Assembly (NCBI GenBank): GCA_963402885.1
Contig: OY727100.1
Coordinates: 19,687,665-19,751,664, forward strand
Length of the DNA: 64,000 bases
Direction of reading: 5' to 3'
Origin: Antedon bifida
Lineage: Eukaryota; Echinodermata; Crinoidea; Comatulida; Antedonidae
The translations under genes and the position numbers were made by a program. Positions 20,130-34,800 of the stretch are shown piece by piece. The stretch's first letter is position 1, and every line of letters starts with the position of its first letter. The notes beneath the pieces were generated by a model. That model ran no database searches. It had not been told where the DNA came from and was given only the letters and a program-made list of their open reading frames with translations.

Positions 20130-20795
20130 ATACATATAGGCTATCTCCTTTAGAAAGAAAAGGATGGATTTAATTCAAACTTTTAAAATCTTTCATAAAT
20201 TTGATAATATCGAGGCGGGAAAATTATTTCAAAGATCTAAATACCAGCAAACCAGGGGGAATGTTTTTAAGGTATCGAAATCCAAATATAATAAAAACAT
20301 TAGAAAAAGAGCATATGCAGTTAGAGTTATAAATGATTGGAACTCGCTACCAAACCATATTGTGACGGAACCAACGATTAACAAGTTCAAAACCAGCATT
20401 GCAAAGTTATGGTCTGACCACCATCTCAAGTTTCGCCCATATGTTACTGAGGAGTTCTCATTGATGACAATGGAGGGACAAATGAGCTAAGTTCTCAAAG
20501 TCCTACGGTTCAAGGTATATTCAAGGTAATACAATAATTATAACAGGGTACTTACCCAAGCATTTAGCATTCAGGGATCATCTGAGAATTCAGGGATCAT
20601 CTGAAAATTCAGGGATCATCTGAGAATTCAGGGATCATCTGAACCACACTGTAATCTGCTGTGCATTTGAAATGATTCATGATGTGCTTGGTGTATGTGT
20701 TTGTACAGGTTCAGGCCTTGCTGAAAAAATACTACTGTACTAAGACCAGATTTGATTACTTTTGTAGACTGGAAATAAATGGACATAAATAAATA
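20130..20795 (+). pseudogene. LINE relic: C-terminal end of ORF2 and 3' UTR
   Basis: Frame 20,164-20,490 reads MDLIQTFKIF, KRAYAVRVINDWNSLPNHIV and INKFKTSIAKLW, the usual closing region of LINE reverse transcriptases (the WNSLP signature). Just upstream, PLERKGW is in another frame, so the coding region is frameshifted. The 3' part ends GAAATAAATGGACATAAATAAATAA, a typical LINE terminus. No RT core is present. Confidence 0.75.
20567..20645. repeat. 22-bp tandem repeat (four copies)
   Basis: Four copies of ATTCAGGGATCATCTGARA lie in the 3' part of the LINE relic. Confidence 0.8.
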
Positions 20796-22878
20796 AGACA
20801 CATGATTTTAACTTGTCACAAGGTTACTGTACACCACCACTATTGTTACACCCCTGTATGCCATTTTAGAGTTTTGACACCAAACAAAATCTTGATAGAA
20901 AGATTCAAGGAAAGATATAGTCAATTCTAACACTAAAAATGTTCAAAAGTGCAATATTTTTCCAGCCCAGAGACAGAATTAGTAATTTCCGTGTAGGAGT
21001 CTGGTTTTATTTTGCTTTACAGATGTACAGTTCTCATCTGTATTTCCTTGATGCAATATAATCAATGAATTGCTTTTATTATTGTGCTGTCCTCGATTGT
21101 TATATATTATTTGTAGTATTGTTTGATAATATAAGTGATCTTTTTGGGAATTTCCAAAATTTTCAAATGTTCCAAAATTTACTTGAGCAAATCAATAGAT
21201 GACGTCATGAAATGTTATTTTAATATTTCTCTGCAAGGAGTGTCTCTGTTACTAAGCTTACCGTGTAATATACAAATGATGAAGATTTTGGATTACTGAT
21301 CGATTCCCTCAGTAAAAAAGACGTTTATTTAATGTGTTGAAGGTAAAAAGAAACAAACATTCATTTTTAGCTTGTGGAGTTAAGCATAATTTTGAAAATG
21401 TGTAGTATGTACTGTATTCATAGTTGAGAAAATTTGAATGAATCTCGAAAACATGACCACGCCCCTGGAGACCCAGGCAAGACCTAGTTTTCATATGATA
21501 TGCATGTTTATTTTGTAACATTTCATGAGGGGTCCTCAACCTATGTATAAAAAAACAAAATGTAGCGACCCGGGTTATTTGGAGGGTTGCAGGGTTAAGG
21601 TGACAGAAATGCTATTAGGACAGTTATGAAATCCCATTTACGAAATTTATGAATGATATGTTCACTTTTAATTAAGAACACTTTTGACAACATGACAACA
21701 ATCATCATAGGCCTGCTAAAATGTTGTTGAATCTACCTATCGCGGTATATATCAAACTGCTAGGTTGAGTAACCCGACTCAGAGTTGGTGACATGTGTTT
21801 TACATAGTGTCTACCTATCCCAGAATTAAGCATAATTTATATAGACGCTCACTTCGCTCGCGTACCATCTAGGTCGTGCCTACAGATTGTTCTCGAATAC
21901 ATATTAATTTCAGCGTAAAAAAACTGGTGATTTCAAATGTACGTACCGCATGACTATAAAACATTGTCGTTTACAGAAAAAAATAAATAGACACAATGAT
22001 TTATGTAGTCAACCAAATTAGCACCCTAGGAATTACTTCCGAAAGAGAAACTTGTCACAAAATGAGTCCACATTTTTTATTTGGACTCATTTAAACAAAC
22101 CCAATTTGTGTTTTGTATCTAACATTAGGGTTGAGGGTTGGGGATGAGGATAGATACAAAGAGGAACAATTTTTTAATATATTCTTTATATTAAATTATT
22201 CTTTATATTTCTTTATTATCCACTCAGTAAAGAAATATTTATTTTTATAGGCCTATAAAAAATATACCACTAAATAGAGTAAAACATTTCCGATTTAATA
22301 ACTTTGTTAAAATTGTCACTGTCATAGTCGATTGAAATAGTAAAGTACATGTAACGATACACCACTACGACGTTTATATTTTTTGTAATTATTAATTAAA
22401 ACAAACGTTAAGAAGCAACTGTCAGTAATAAAGTATTATATTATTATATGTTTATAATCTAAAAGTAGGGGCTACCCACACTCACAGTAATAAAGTGTAT
22501 TAGTATATTTGTTTATATTATAACTTACAGTACCAACACACACAATAAGACATTTGCAATTCAAATGGCGATCAAAAGTTGTTAATACCTATTTACAGTA
22601 TTGTATAGCATTACAATACTATTTATGTTTATTCTCCAAGGGCCCATAAATTTACCTACTTGTGTTAAACCATAGAGGTATGCAAGCATGGTTAAACCAA
22701 ATAATTTGGAATGTTCCATTCATCGCAAATCAATACATTTGTATAAACGTATATTAAATCTATCAAAATAGTAATTTTTTAAGAAAATCGCCCTGTCTTC
22801 AACATTATGATACTGTACTCGAGCTGTTCAACAGGTTTTCAGCTATTAAAAACAATTATCGTAGGAAGAGATGGGAAA
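20796..22878. other. No gene seen; upstream flank of the IgSF gene
   Basis: AT-rich. The phrase CAGAATTAAGCATAATTTATATAGACGCTC (shown here only as a landmark, about 21,823-21,850) starts a block related to the ends of the repeats at 47.1-47.5 and 53.7-54.2 kb; similar TAGACG...GCTCGCG text recurs near 23,170. No promoter element can be named. Confidence 0.4.
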
Positions 22879-25800
22879 ATGCGAAGCATCCTCGTATTAT
22901 TGTGTGCAGGTATTTTTCAAGATGACATATATTAGACAGTGTATACCACGATCGGAAAACACCCCAGCTATTTGGGGCAAATCGTTGAACCTAAATTCGT
23001 TTTAATTGTCAATAACTAATTATCTAACTCAATTTAATTAGTAAACAGGGTTACATCAGGTGGTTAAAATCAGTACCGAGATTCTAACCAACTCTATATA
23101 CCATCGAGTAAACATTCTAGAAATAACGCGCGATTTACCGAATTTTGCCCTTGCGTAAATTTATATATAGACTAGACGTTTTGCTCGCGTGCCCTCAAGT
23201 ATGTGCCCATGGATGGTTCTCAAATATATAATGCTTCGACGTACATAACTGGAAATTGTCAAAGTGAACACAAGGCACTACACACACAATAATTACAGAC
23301 ATGATAGAATAATGTTTTAATATAATTGTGCCCATCATTAATTATGCCTAAAAGATGAATTTGTGAAACAAATGCGAAGTCTGTTAAATAACAAAAATCA
23401 CAACATACATTGGGAAAAGGCACATACATAAATATTTACACGTTGCATTACAGAACGTAATCCACTCACCTACCAAAAATGCATATAATGTTTATAAATA
23501 CTAGCCAAAATAAAGTTTGGTACAAAAAGAAATGGGACCACAAGTCCAAATTTAACATACTGTACTATATTTATTTATAATGTAAAACAGTTTGTGAAAA
23601 ACACTTATTCCAGCCAAATCGTTTAACCTAAATTTGCTTTAATTGTCAATAAATAAACTAAACTAATAAACTAAACTCAACATAGTAGGCCTAATGGATT
23701 ACAATTGTTGGTACAATTTAGTACAGATAGTATGAACCCATGCTCTAAACATCACATCTAGACCTCACTTGATTTATTCCCTAGATGCTTAAAAAACAAA
23801 TCTGCCTTTTTTGACTCGTTTCCGTATGAATGGAAGAATTTTTGTTTATAAATAATTATTATAAAATCTACTTTTTTTTTATTTTCTGATTTCAGACATG
23901 ATCAATAACAAATATAAAACATATATCTGATCACAGGAGCAGACCACTGGTTAGTCAAAACATCTGGACTGCTATCGGTCAAGCTGTATTCCGATACAAC
24001 CTGTATCAGCTACAATATTACCAAAGGTCTAGTTGTCATTGAGTCTGAAAGCTATACTGGCGGGGACACTTGTCCCTAGTAGGTTTAACCAAGTCAGGCA
24101 GGTTTCAGGCTCTTCAGGCCTTTGGTAGTATGAGTTAGTTAGCTCTCTCATTTGTGTTAAAAGAGCAACCCTTAAACCATAGAAAAATCCAGGTAGTGTC
24201 TGGGAGGATTTAGTTCATTTCAAAGAGCGTGCACAGCGCTTCTATGTGCCAGATTCTCTTCCAATTCTTATATTTATTTGCTCAATTCATAATCTTTCGA
24301 AATTGCCATCTTCGAATTTATTTTGATAATTCCATTATACCAAAAAATTAGAACATGATGTGTGTCCCATGATTTCACCTATGTTACACTGTATATAGAT
24401 ATACAGTATATACACTGTACATATTGTATATGGCATATAATAGGCACAACTTAGCACTATAAGCATATAATAGGATGGTATACATCAACATTTTCTGATC
24501 GTATGTTAACATACGTGCATGTTTAAAAAAAATTAATTTCAGTAAAATGATAAAAATGATCACCTATAATTCGTCCGTAATTTTTTTAAATATTTTTATT
24601 TGTTATACGTATCTTCATCAATATCCAGTTTGGAAAAACGTATTCCATAAGAATTTCTTTAGTTTTTATCATTGATTTGATAAAAAACATGAAATCCAAA
24701 ATACCTGTAATGACTTCACATGACGTCATCAATATGCACATTACTTTTTTTTTTATACCTTACTGTAGACTAACTCTTTGCCCATCACACACCACAAAAA
24801 TAATTATACAATTATCTCAATTAGTATTTTTTTGCAATTTTTAAAAATATCATATGTTTTTCTTAAATATATATATTACGCACAGAGGTGGGAATAATGC
24901 TCCGCAGTGAAAGGGTTAAGCTGGGCAGCCCCCAGTCAGTTAGGTGCTATTCCGCCACCGACTGCTTGTCTCACTGGGTGCGTGGGACTTTAATTAGCCT
25001 GACATGCAGAGATATCTTATGGAAAATGAAGAGAGGTATCTGAAAAGAAAACATCAGCCACTGGAACTCACACAGACTCACTGGATAACTGATGAAATTC
25101 TCTCCAATGTTGTCTCCATAGTCAATTTTGACTGAAGGTTGCCTGATGATTAATTGTGACATAAGGTAAAAATAATAACTAAATTATGTAAAATTTTTTT
25201 TTTTAGATTCTGGTAACATCTTCAAAATCAAAGGACAAAGTGTGTATTTCTAATAGTATAATACAGTATATAGTCATGGATTATATGGTTTTCACAGGTA
25301 TGGATAATTTGACTTTACTGAGTGACATGAATCAATTGCATTGCAAATGATATGTCCAAGAAAAACCTTCCATTTTTTGTTTGTACAGTATAATTAGTTT
25401 ATTTATTTTTAGACCCACTTAAAAAAGCATGTTTTTTTGCATGTTGGATTGCATTTCCTCACGGTATGTAGACAAATTAAGGCAATGTTATTTAATAATT
25501 TCTGTGCCATTTTTTCCAGTATGAGCCATCATTTGCAAATTACAGTTTATGTATGAGAACTTAAAAAGGTTTAAAGAGGAGTTGCTGCTTAGCTGAGTTA
25601 CTATCGTAAAAAAAACACCAAATTTTTTTAACACCTGTCTTAGATGAGTGGGTATAGTCTTAATTTTGTGCAAGAGTTAAAAACTCATTTTCAATATGTT
25701 ACATGATTCACAAAGGATTGAAAGTTTAGCCTACCATTGTTTTGTATTATATAGTATGCCATTGACAATGACAAGACAAGCTATGCTGAGTTGTTACCCA

Positions 25801-28800
25801 GAAGTGACAGTACAGTGTGTAGAAAGTGTAGAAATAATTTCAAAGGCACTTGCAGTTAGATTTACATTTCTTGTATTAAGTGTATACATAAAAACTAAAA
25901 TTTAACATTTAACTTTGTTATAATTATTAATATGTAAATTGTTATCTACAGGTTTTTCTATTTTTGGATGTATCCTACTGATAAGCTGTACACATGCTGT
26001 GATTGTAGATCTGAATTTGCAACCAAGCAATACCATTATTGAAAACCATGCAGTGGGCTTCAAGTGCTCTTTTGAAAGATCTAAGTCAACATCTGTCCTA
26101 GATCCAACAATCATTTGGTACAAGGAGGATGATAGAGGAAGACATATTCTAGGAAGAAATCAAGGCATGTACAAGGAAGTGGCTGACAAGACAAGAATGA
26201 ACATTCTTGATAATGTTCTTACGATACAACCAGTAAAACGATCAGACACTGGGGTTTACATATGTGAAGTTACTCTACTCGATGATGAACCATTTAGAAA
26301 TGCTACAACAGGCAATGTTTTGATGATATTGTGTAAGAATAAAATACACATTTTCATTCTAGAATACAATATCATTTCTGAAAATGAATAGTCCTTTACA
26401 TTCACAGACAGTATGCTTAACACCTTTAATACATTTTTTTAGAAGATTTTTATACTATACAATACTGTGCAAATATTTAATGAAAAAAGAAATATGAATT
26501 AATAACATTTTTCATGGACTACCTAAAAACACATTATTACAGTAGTCACTATTACTTACGGTATGTCTGTTTTTGCTCTGTCAAATACTATTGTATTACA
26601 TACAAAATGTAAAAAAAAAAAAAATAATAGTACATATTTTTTCCAGACCACCTTATCATTTCTTTTAGAGTGATTATGAGTTTTATTTTTTGTAATTTAT
26701 TACTAAGACCTGGATTCACCAAACATTATCTTATTCTCGGATAATGTCACCTGTACCAGTGGGGATGCTTATCCAGAACCATCTCTTATCATATACAAAA
26801 ATAGTAAAACGGTAGCATCTACTAATGGAACTGTGTTAGAGTACAGAACAAATGATGGTAGCAGTGATTATTACTGTAAAGCGAAGAATGAAGCAGGAGA
26901 AAAGGAAAGTAACCACCTTACTTTTGGAAACTGTGAGTTAATTAATTGAAAACAAATTTATGTTTATTTATTTTTAATCTTAAGTAAGTAGAGTATTATC
27001 AATCCATACAAGCAATAGTAAAAATTCAATGTTGTTACTGGTATTATCTCAAAACTGAATATATGCTTCACATACTGTAAAGCATTGTACTTTTTTGCAA
27101 ATTAAGCAAAGATTTGATGTAATCATGGAGAAATATGTAATTATTACGGTATTCAACTTTTTTTTTTAAGAATTAAACATTTATAATTATACATGTTTTA
27201 ATTGCACAATTTCTATTATAATTTTTTTTTATAGATCATACTTCTACAACATTTTATGGTATGTATTTAATTTAGTTCTTTATGAATTTTTGTCATAATT
27301 GTTGTTAGTGAGCTTTCACATTGGGGCTGGCGCCAGACGGTTGTATAAAGTGTCTACTGTCCTGTTTCACACAAGTGACAATGGCCCTGTATACACAGAC
27401 TTGGTAGGGCATGTTTGAGTGGGTTCTGCGTTAGCCAGGCATTCTTTAAGCGAGCTTACGAGAATCAATCTAGAAGAATCAAGATTAATTCACAGTATAT
27501 GCATATGCAAACTATATGATATACATAATATATGGTTTTAGTTTAGTTTAAAACAACTAGAAATGAAAAACCTAGGCCTACAATGTATGCATAGGCTTCA
27601 TACTGTACTTATCGGCCACTTTTTATTGTTGGAAACATTCCAAGATGCCATCAAATTTGCTTCATCTTGTTTTTAAACAAAACGTTAAATTGGCGGTAAT
27701 CAACGAAACAGAGTGTACTGGGCTTACTTACACATCCGCAATTTAATCTTTTGTATAAATTAGCAACACCTGTTACCATCCCAATACACGTCCATGCCAA
27801 TAAATTCCAGTGTATACCAGGATCGTATTCATATAAGACTATCATGCCTGGAATATATACCAACTTTCATTGAGAAATTTAAGGTATATTCGGCCAAAAC
27901 TGATAAAATGTCATTTATCAATAGTGTATAAGTTTTTCATGTCATACTGACATGGTAATGGTATCCCTGTATGTTCCGTCACACTGTGAGAAAAAGATTT
28001 ATGAAATTGAATAGAACAGCCAGTCAAATAAAATTATTGCCTCAAATCAAATGAATACAAAACATTCCTACTGCATTGAGGGATTCACCATTGAATAGAA
28101 TTTAATACTGGTTAATGAATAATTTATAAAAACACAACTAAAAAATACTATACTGTAGTAATTTAATTTAAAAATTTGGCCATGGAGCTATAAATGTAGT
28201 TCTATGCTTTTACTAAGGGACATACTCATGTAATTATGTTTTCCTCTAGGTTCAAGTGTCTCTCCATCTGTGGAGGATGGTACGTGTATTTAATGTATTT
28301 TTTTAATAATACAAAATACTAACAAAATTTTTTTAATAATACAAAATACTAACAAAATTAATTATAAAATTATTGTTTGTTACCAGATTGAATGTTGTAC
28401 TAATAGAGCCCTTCTCATGATCAAATTTTACACAATTAAAATGTAAAAAAAAAAAAATCAAAACTATGTTTAATTATTTCTTGCGTAGTATCATAGGGAC
28501 ACTACAGTTTACACAGCACTTCACACTAAACGCCGCCTCCTTACATTGCACATGCCCCATTATAAATTGTCTATCTTTTATCATGTCTGTCTGATTTAAT
28601 ACAAACATTTTTTTCTGCTGTGAAACTTATTTGTTCAGGGTAAAACTTTAGGACAACACAATGACGTAAGTACACTGCAAGTAATTTTACCAATCATGAT
28701 GATCTATCATGTTGTGATTGGTCAAACTGCTTGAAGCTTAAATCACGGAAGAGTGAGAACCCTCTAGCCACATGAATGAATGAATGTTATTTTTGTGGTT

Positions 28801-31800
28801 TGCTTTTAGGAAAGGTTACCAATACAAGTGTCTATCAAGATGATCCAGTTGATGACCAGGGTAATAAATATTGAATTAAAAACCTCTAAATATGTTTTGA
28901 ACAATTGTAATTTAAATATACAGAAAAAGTTGTTTTTGGATAGTATTCAAACTTCAAACCCACAGTCTTCAGTTCAAGTCCTACCCATTAACTTCCAATT
29001 TTGTAATAGTATTCTCATATGTACATAATATTTGGTACAATTTGACCTATGAAAAAATTATTAAATTATTATTAAAGTATTACTACAGTATTAACCATTT
29101 TTATGTTGTTAGTTTAATTTAACCACATACTAATATTTTTTTTGCAGGGGGGAAAGTCTCCATTTTCATTATGTTAATGCTTACCCTTGTAATTATGATT
29201 GTTGTTGTTGTTATCCTATGGAAAGGTAAGTACCGTATCCATTTTCATACACTCGGGGGTTTTGTTAATAATCTTTAAAGACGGCAATAAATTGTTTACA
29301 GCAGATTACTTTGAATTGATTCTAAAATTAATTATTAAATTACTGTATTATAAAATAATGACACAAATTGTTGTCTGTTACCTGCTATTAACAAAATTCC
29401 TGTACACCTGTATTATTAATACCACTTTATATCAGTAGTTTTCATAGACTTTCATTATCATTGGGATTTCAAATTCATGTTTCATGAGTATTTCCTTTTA
29501 TTCATGATCAATTGTCTGGTTTAGGCAATATAAAGACTATTATAATATTAAAATGGCAGCAGATATTAATGGGGTACCAATACTAGGTAAAAATGAGGTG
29601 AATAAAGGTAGTAGGTAGTAGTAGGTTGTATCATTTACAAGTAAAAGAAACATGGTTGAGTTATTGTACCTGCTTTTAAAGTAGAGTATGAATAAATGAT
29701 TTTTTTTTTTGCTATGGATATATTATGTCATCCGAAATAAAAAGATGAATGAATGAAAAAAAATAGCATGTTATTTATCTAATTTTCCTTTTTCTTAATT
29801 AAAAAAGTAGGTGGATATATACGGATTAAAGAATTTTGGTAAGGATTCACTTTTAACTATTTTGATAATCTATTTTATAAGAGAGAGCATTTTTGTTGTT
29901 AATACAAATGTTTGATATTGTGTGCATCTATACATATTGGGTATACATCAAATACTATGTATTTTTAGATTTATTTTTCATTTACTATTTTCTGATAGCT
30001 CATGTCAAACAAATATGTCTCCATGCCCATGTGAACCTGGGAAAAATGACTGTTTGTAAGTATGCATTTAACATTGCTTAAAGATTTGTAATTCTCATCC
30101 TCGTATTATTGTGTGCGGGTATTTTTCAAGATGGACATCCATTAGACAGTGTATACCACGATCGGAAAACACCCCTATTAATCCTATTATATTTGGGGAA
30201 AATCGTTGCACCTATATTCGTTTTAATTGTCAATAACAATTTAATTAGTAAACAGGGTTACATCAGGTGGTTAAAATCAGTACCAAAAATACGAACCAAC
30301 TTTATATACCATCGAATTTTGCCCTTACGTAAATTTTTAATAAAATGGTTCAAAACCTGGGTTAGTTTTAAACTGTCCTATCATATGTTGTAATTTATTT
30401 AATCTTAGAAAATCTTTAAAAACTTAGGGGTGAATTCTTGTCTATGCTCACAACAAAACAACTTCCAATTTCCATAAACCCTTTGTACATTTTTAGATTT
30501 ATTTTTCATTTACTATTTTCTGATAGCTCACGTCAAGAAAATACGCATCCATGCCCAAGTGATATGAATGAACCTGGGAAAAATGACTGTTTGTAAGTAT
30601 GCATTTAATATTGCTTAAAGATTTGTAATTGACATTCTCGTCCATACTTTATTTCCTTTTGGAAACACATGGAACTTCTCTAGGCCTACTACAGCAGTAT
30701 ACAAATAACGCACAAGTCAGAGTGTGTTAAATGCAGTGCACTCAATGGTGCGACATGCACGACATTGTCAATACCCTACCTAGAGTGAGTCGTATCTCCA
30801 CTAATGAACGAACTTAGACTGTTCGTTATTTGTTGTATAACGTGGGTCTATGATTGTCAATTACCTTTTTGGGTGATTACACCTAGCCTAGGCCTGCCGC
30901 AGCAAGCACCGCTCTGCTCGGCAACCAAATCACCGCCTAGGCCTATATAAGAGGCGAGGCCTCCTACCGCGACAAGGCCTAGTAAAACAGTTGTATGCCA
31001 GAAATGATTTATTGTGTTTTTTCAATGGGGCCACGGTGCATACTCGTAAATCGCGCCTACCACGATCTGTCGTCTGCCATACGAGTTATACACAGTAAGT
31101 ACTGTTATAATTTTTTTGCTGAGCACTTTTAGCACTCCAGTGCATGATAGTGAAAAAATAAAGATCGCACATGTGACTCATTTCAGCGCGTCTGATTTGA
31201 TACATCTCTGTACTGACCAAACATCCCAATTTGTTTTCAACTAACAGCAAAAAATTGATTTGTATTGATATATAAGGAAGCCAAAAACCTTTAATATAGT
31301 TTGCTATTTTTTTAATAGGGCAAACGCAGCGTTAAAGATGTATTGTCCCCCTGAAAACTTTTTTTTTTTTTTTTTGCTTTTGTCTCTCCTCGGCTTTGTG
31401 TCTTGTATTTCATATATATATATATTTCTATGTTTTTGTAATTATTATTTTATGTTTATTGCCGAAATGAATAAAATAAAAATAAAGTAATGGTACAAAT
31501 AATGGCATGAGGTGAAATATGAAAGGTTATATATATAACGTTTCATCATTCACCAAATGGAGGACAATTAACATTCTTGGTTTGGTGACCAGTGAATACA
31601 CTTGCTTTTAGTCTAGATATAAAGGTAAAAATGGCAAAAATAAAATATTCTACAGAATTAATTGAATGTTATCGGGAAGAAGAAGTATTATGGAATACGT
31701 AAAGCCACACTGTTTTTTTTAGTCGTTTTTCTTCTGCTTGCATTTATTTAGTTCTCTTACCATATACAAAATGGTCAAAACTTTCAAAAGTAACACTAAA

Positions 31801-34800
31801 TCCATTACAATTTTTATTAACAATACACAATATCACACTTGAATTCTGAATAATAAATGAACAGCAGAGCAGAGAAAGTATTTCAACACAAGGGTTTATT
31901 TGATGTAAAATTGAACATTGCTTAATTTGGTCAAGACTAATGTACAGTTTCTGGCCAATCCTTGAATACCTATACAAAGATTGTCCCTAAATTGCAAGCA
32001 TATTGACATTCTATTCAAAAAGTAGATCAATAGAAACGAAGTAAAGAAATAACAGTGGGATCCGGACCCTCTTCTCCTGTCATCCTATCTGTATCAATTA
32101 ATACAAGTCCCTTTATCTATTAATTTTGTATTATGTATGTGTTGAAATGAAATTTGGAGGATTGAAGAAATGAAAGAGCTTAAGAGTTATAGTTAAAATA
32201 TATCTTATAGAACTTAAATTTAAATGTATTTTCAAATTTGCATTCCCGGAGCTCAGTTGGTAAATTATTGTAAAAATTAGGACAGATAACTAAAAGCACA
32301 TTTAAAACATTCCAACTTGACTTTAGGACAAATTAGATTTATACCTCTAGTCGGAGTTCGCGTTATGATAGCTCGAGCTGTCATCCTATCAATCAATACA
32401 AGTCCCTTTGGAAGACGGAAGAACAAAACCGATAGTGGGACTGGAGCTTAAGGCAGCCGACCTGTACCGCACTCTCTGAGACACACACATAGATATAGTA
32501 AAAGTATAGTATAGTTAAAGTGCGTGGAGGGATTTATTTATGGTCCTCTCGATTTTGCAATTTCTTATTTTGTCTGTGTTGTGCAGGCTGCTTGTACTCC
32601 ACAAGAGGGCACCGTAGTCCCTTTTTGAATGGCCTTGCTAGCGATGCTTCCTATATACAGCTATGCTTTAACTGCTGTGTTTATACACTAGAATTACCAT
32701 CTGTTATCCTGGATGCTTAATTATGGTCAAAATCATATATCCGAGTTACGATCACAGACTGACCACGTATGCACCAAATTTTCCACGACAATTAATTAAC
32801 CACTAATAAAGTCTGATATGTTGGTTCCGCTGGATTTAGAACCGTTCATTAGTTACAAAATCAAAAATGTTTGACGTTTTGTAAAAATAAAAAAAAATAT
32901 TAAACCAGGTCATTCCTAATTGTCTTAAATGTACGTTTTATGGTAAATTATGATAAAAATAGAGAAACAATGCGCTACCTGGATAAGTGGATCGCGTCGA
33001 ATGTCCTCTCGTGGACTGTATATGCGTAGTTTAGCTAGACTCAGTTTTGTAGGCCTAGCTGGTAAATAGCTACAACGTACAAACATCTTACGCTAGTGGT
33101 AGGCCTAGCCTGACGTTATCTCGTTTCTAAATGAACTTTTAATTTTTTGGCAAAATCCGTTAATACAAATTGGGGAAGACTTGGTATTTTCGCTGAAAAG
33201 TTACGGTTCTTTTATTTGTTTTTCATATCTCTGTTCATGGTATTTTTGTATTTTCTTAATTCTATGGATTCTTTGATTTTTATGTCTTGATCCATGATAA
33301 TGTTACTTAAATTTTACTATAATTTTTTTAGGAGTTCAAATGGTACAGAGGAAACAAAAAAATGGCTGGAAGCTCTGTAAGTATCTGTGTATATGTTGTC
33401 AAATGTTGATATTGATTTGACACTTCATTCAAATTTTGATAAACTTGTTATGGTTATAACTTATGAATTGAATTGAAATACGGTCACTATCACTATTTAG
33501 ATTGCAATAATTAACTAAAATCATCATCAGAGTTTTGAGACATTACCTGTCAATTTTACATCTTTGTGATCATTGATCACCATTTTAAACTGAAAATGAA
33601 TATCTGCTTCAAGTTATCTGGCATTAAATCACCTTGTTGCTTTGATATTCAAATAGTCTATATCGAAAAGAAGCCCATATCTAGAAAAGAAGCCCAGTGG
33701 GATGGCTTCTTTTAAAAATTACTTTTGCAGACAATAGGCGAGATAGGCTTCTTTACAAAAAGAAGCCCATAGGGCTTCTTTGTTGAGGTCTTGCAGTATA
33801 TTTATATGTTTAAAAAGAAGACAAGATTACTGCTAACGTACATTGTTTAGAAACAGATTTAGACTTTAATTTGTTCCAACGACACAATAGTGATTTGACA
33901 AACATTTCTGTGTCACCTTTTCATTGACTATATTTTTGATTGCAATAAGAACTTTGCATTTTGTGACATATAGCCATGTAAATGTAATTCAGTAGACTAT
34001 TGGTATGTTCATAAAATATGCCTACTGTCCTTTTTCCAGGAACATGAATATTAGGTTGGGTGTGGTCTCTGTCAAGTATTTTGGAAGTTTACTGAAGAAT
34101 AGAACATTGTTATAAACCTACTTTACTACATAAATACCAATATTATACAGTATAATGAAATACAGTAAAATAATAATTGACAAATTATGACAAAATACTA
34201 ATGAAATTGGACAGATATTGTTAAAACTGTATTAAGAATAAAAAAAAGCTATCCAATACCAACTAGTACAATATTTGATGAAATGACATGATGGATGCCC
34301 ATGAGTGTGGTTTGTTTTGAAATCCAAAATGGCCACTTCTCCTGATCAAATTTTGGGCATCCATTTCATTTTTGATACCCTAATGAACAAGGCCATACAC
34401 TGTACATGGCTGCGCTCGCGCGCTCAAGTTAGTGTTTACCGACCAACCGACCGACATAGTGAGCTGTAGAGTCGCGTTGAACGCGACTAATTACTGTACC
34501 AAGTTTTAGAATGTTTTCACAATTTGAAGGATTTACCTCAACTACTACCTGGTTTTAACAATGTATTATTACTGTAAAGTAAATCTAGGCCTATTATGTG
34601 TTTTTTATAAATATTTTTGTTATGTTATTTTTTATTTGAATTAAATAAAACTGTTCTAATTTTTTAAATAGGTTACAGAAGCAACAAGAACATGAGGACA
34701 GTTTTTCTTGGTAAGTACCAGGGAAGTACTAATCATCTGTAACTGTAACCTACAAATGGCTTGGTTCAACCTGGTTGTATGTGACTCTTAGTTAATTTTC

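Noticed and set aside
24971-25162. Minus-strand coding-like stretch (SVKIDYGDNIGENF) with splice-like borders
   Set aside because: Reads like a real peptide for about 35 codons, but no neighbouring exon, start context or family could be found.
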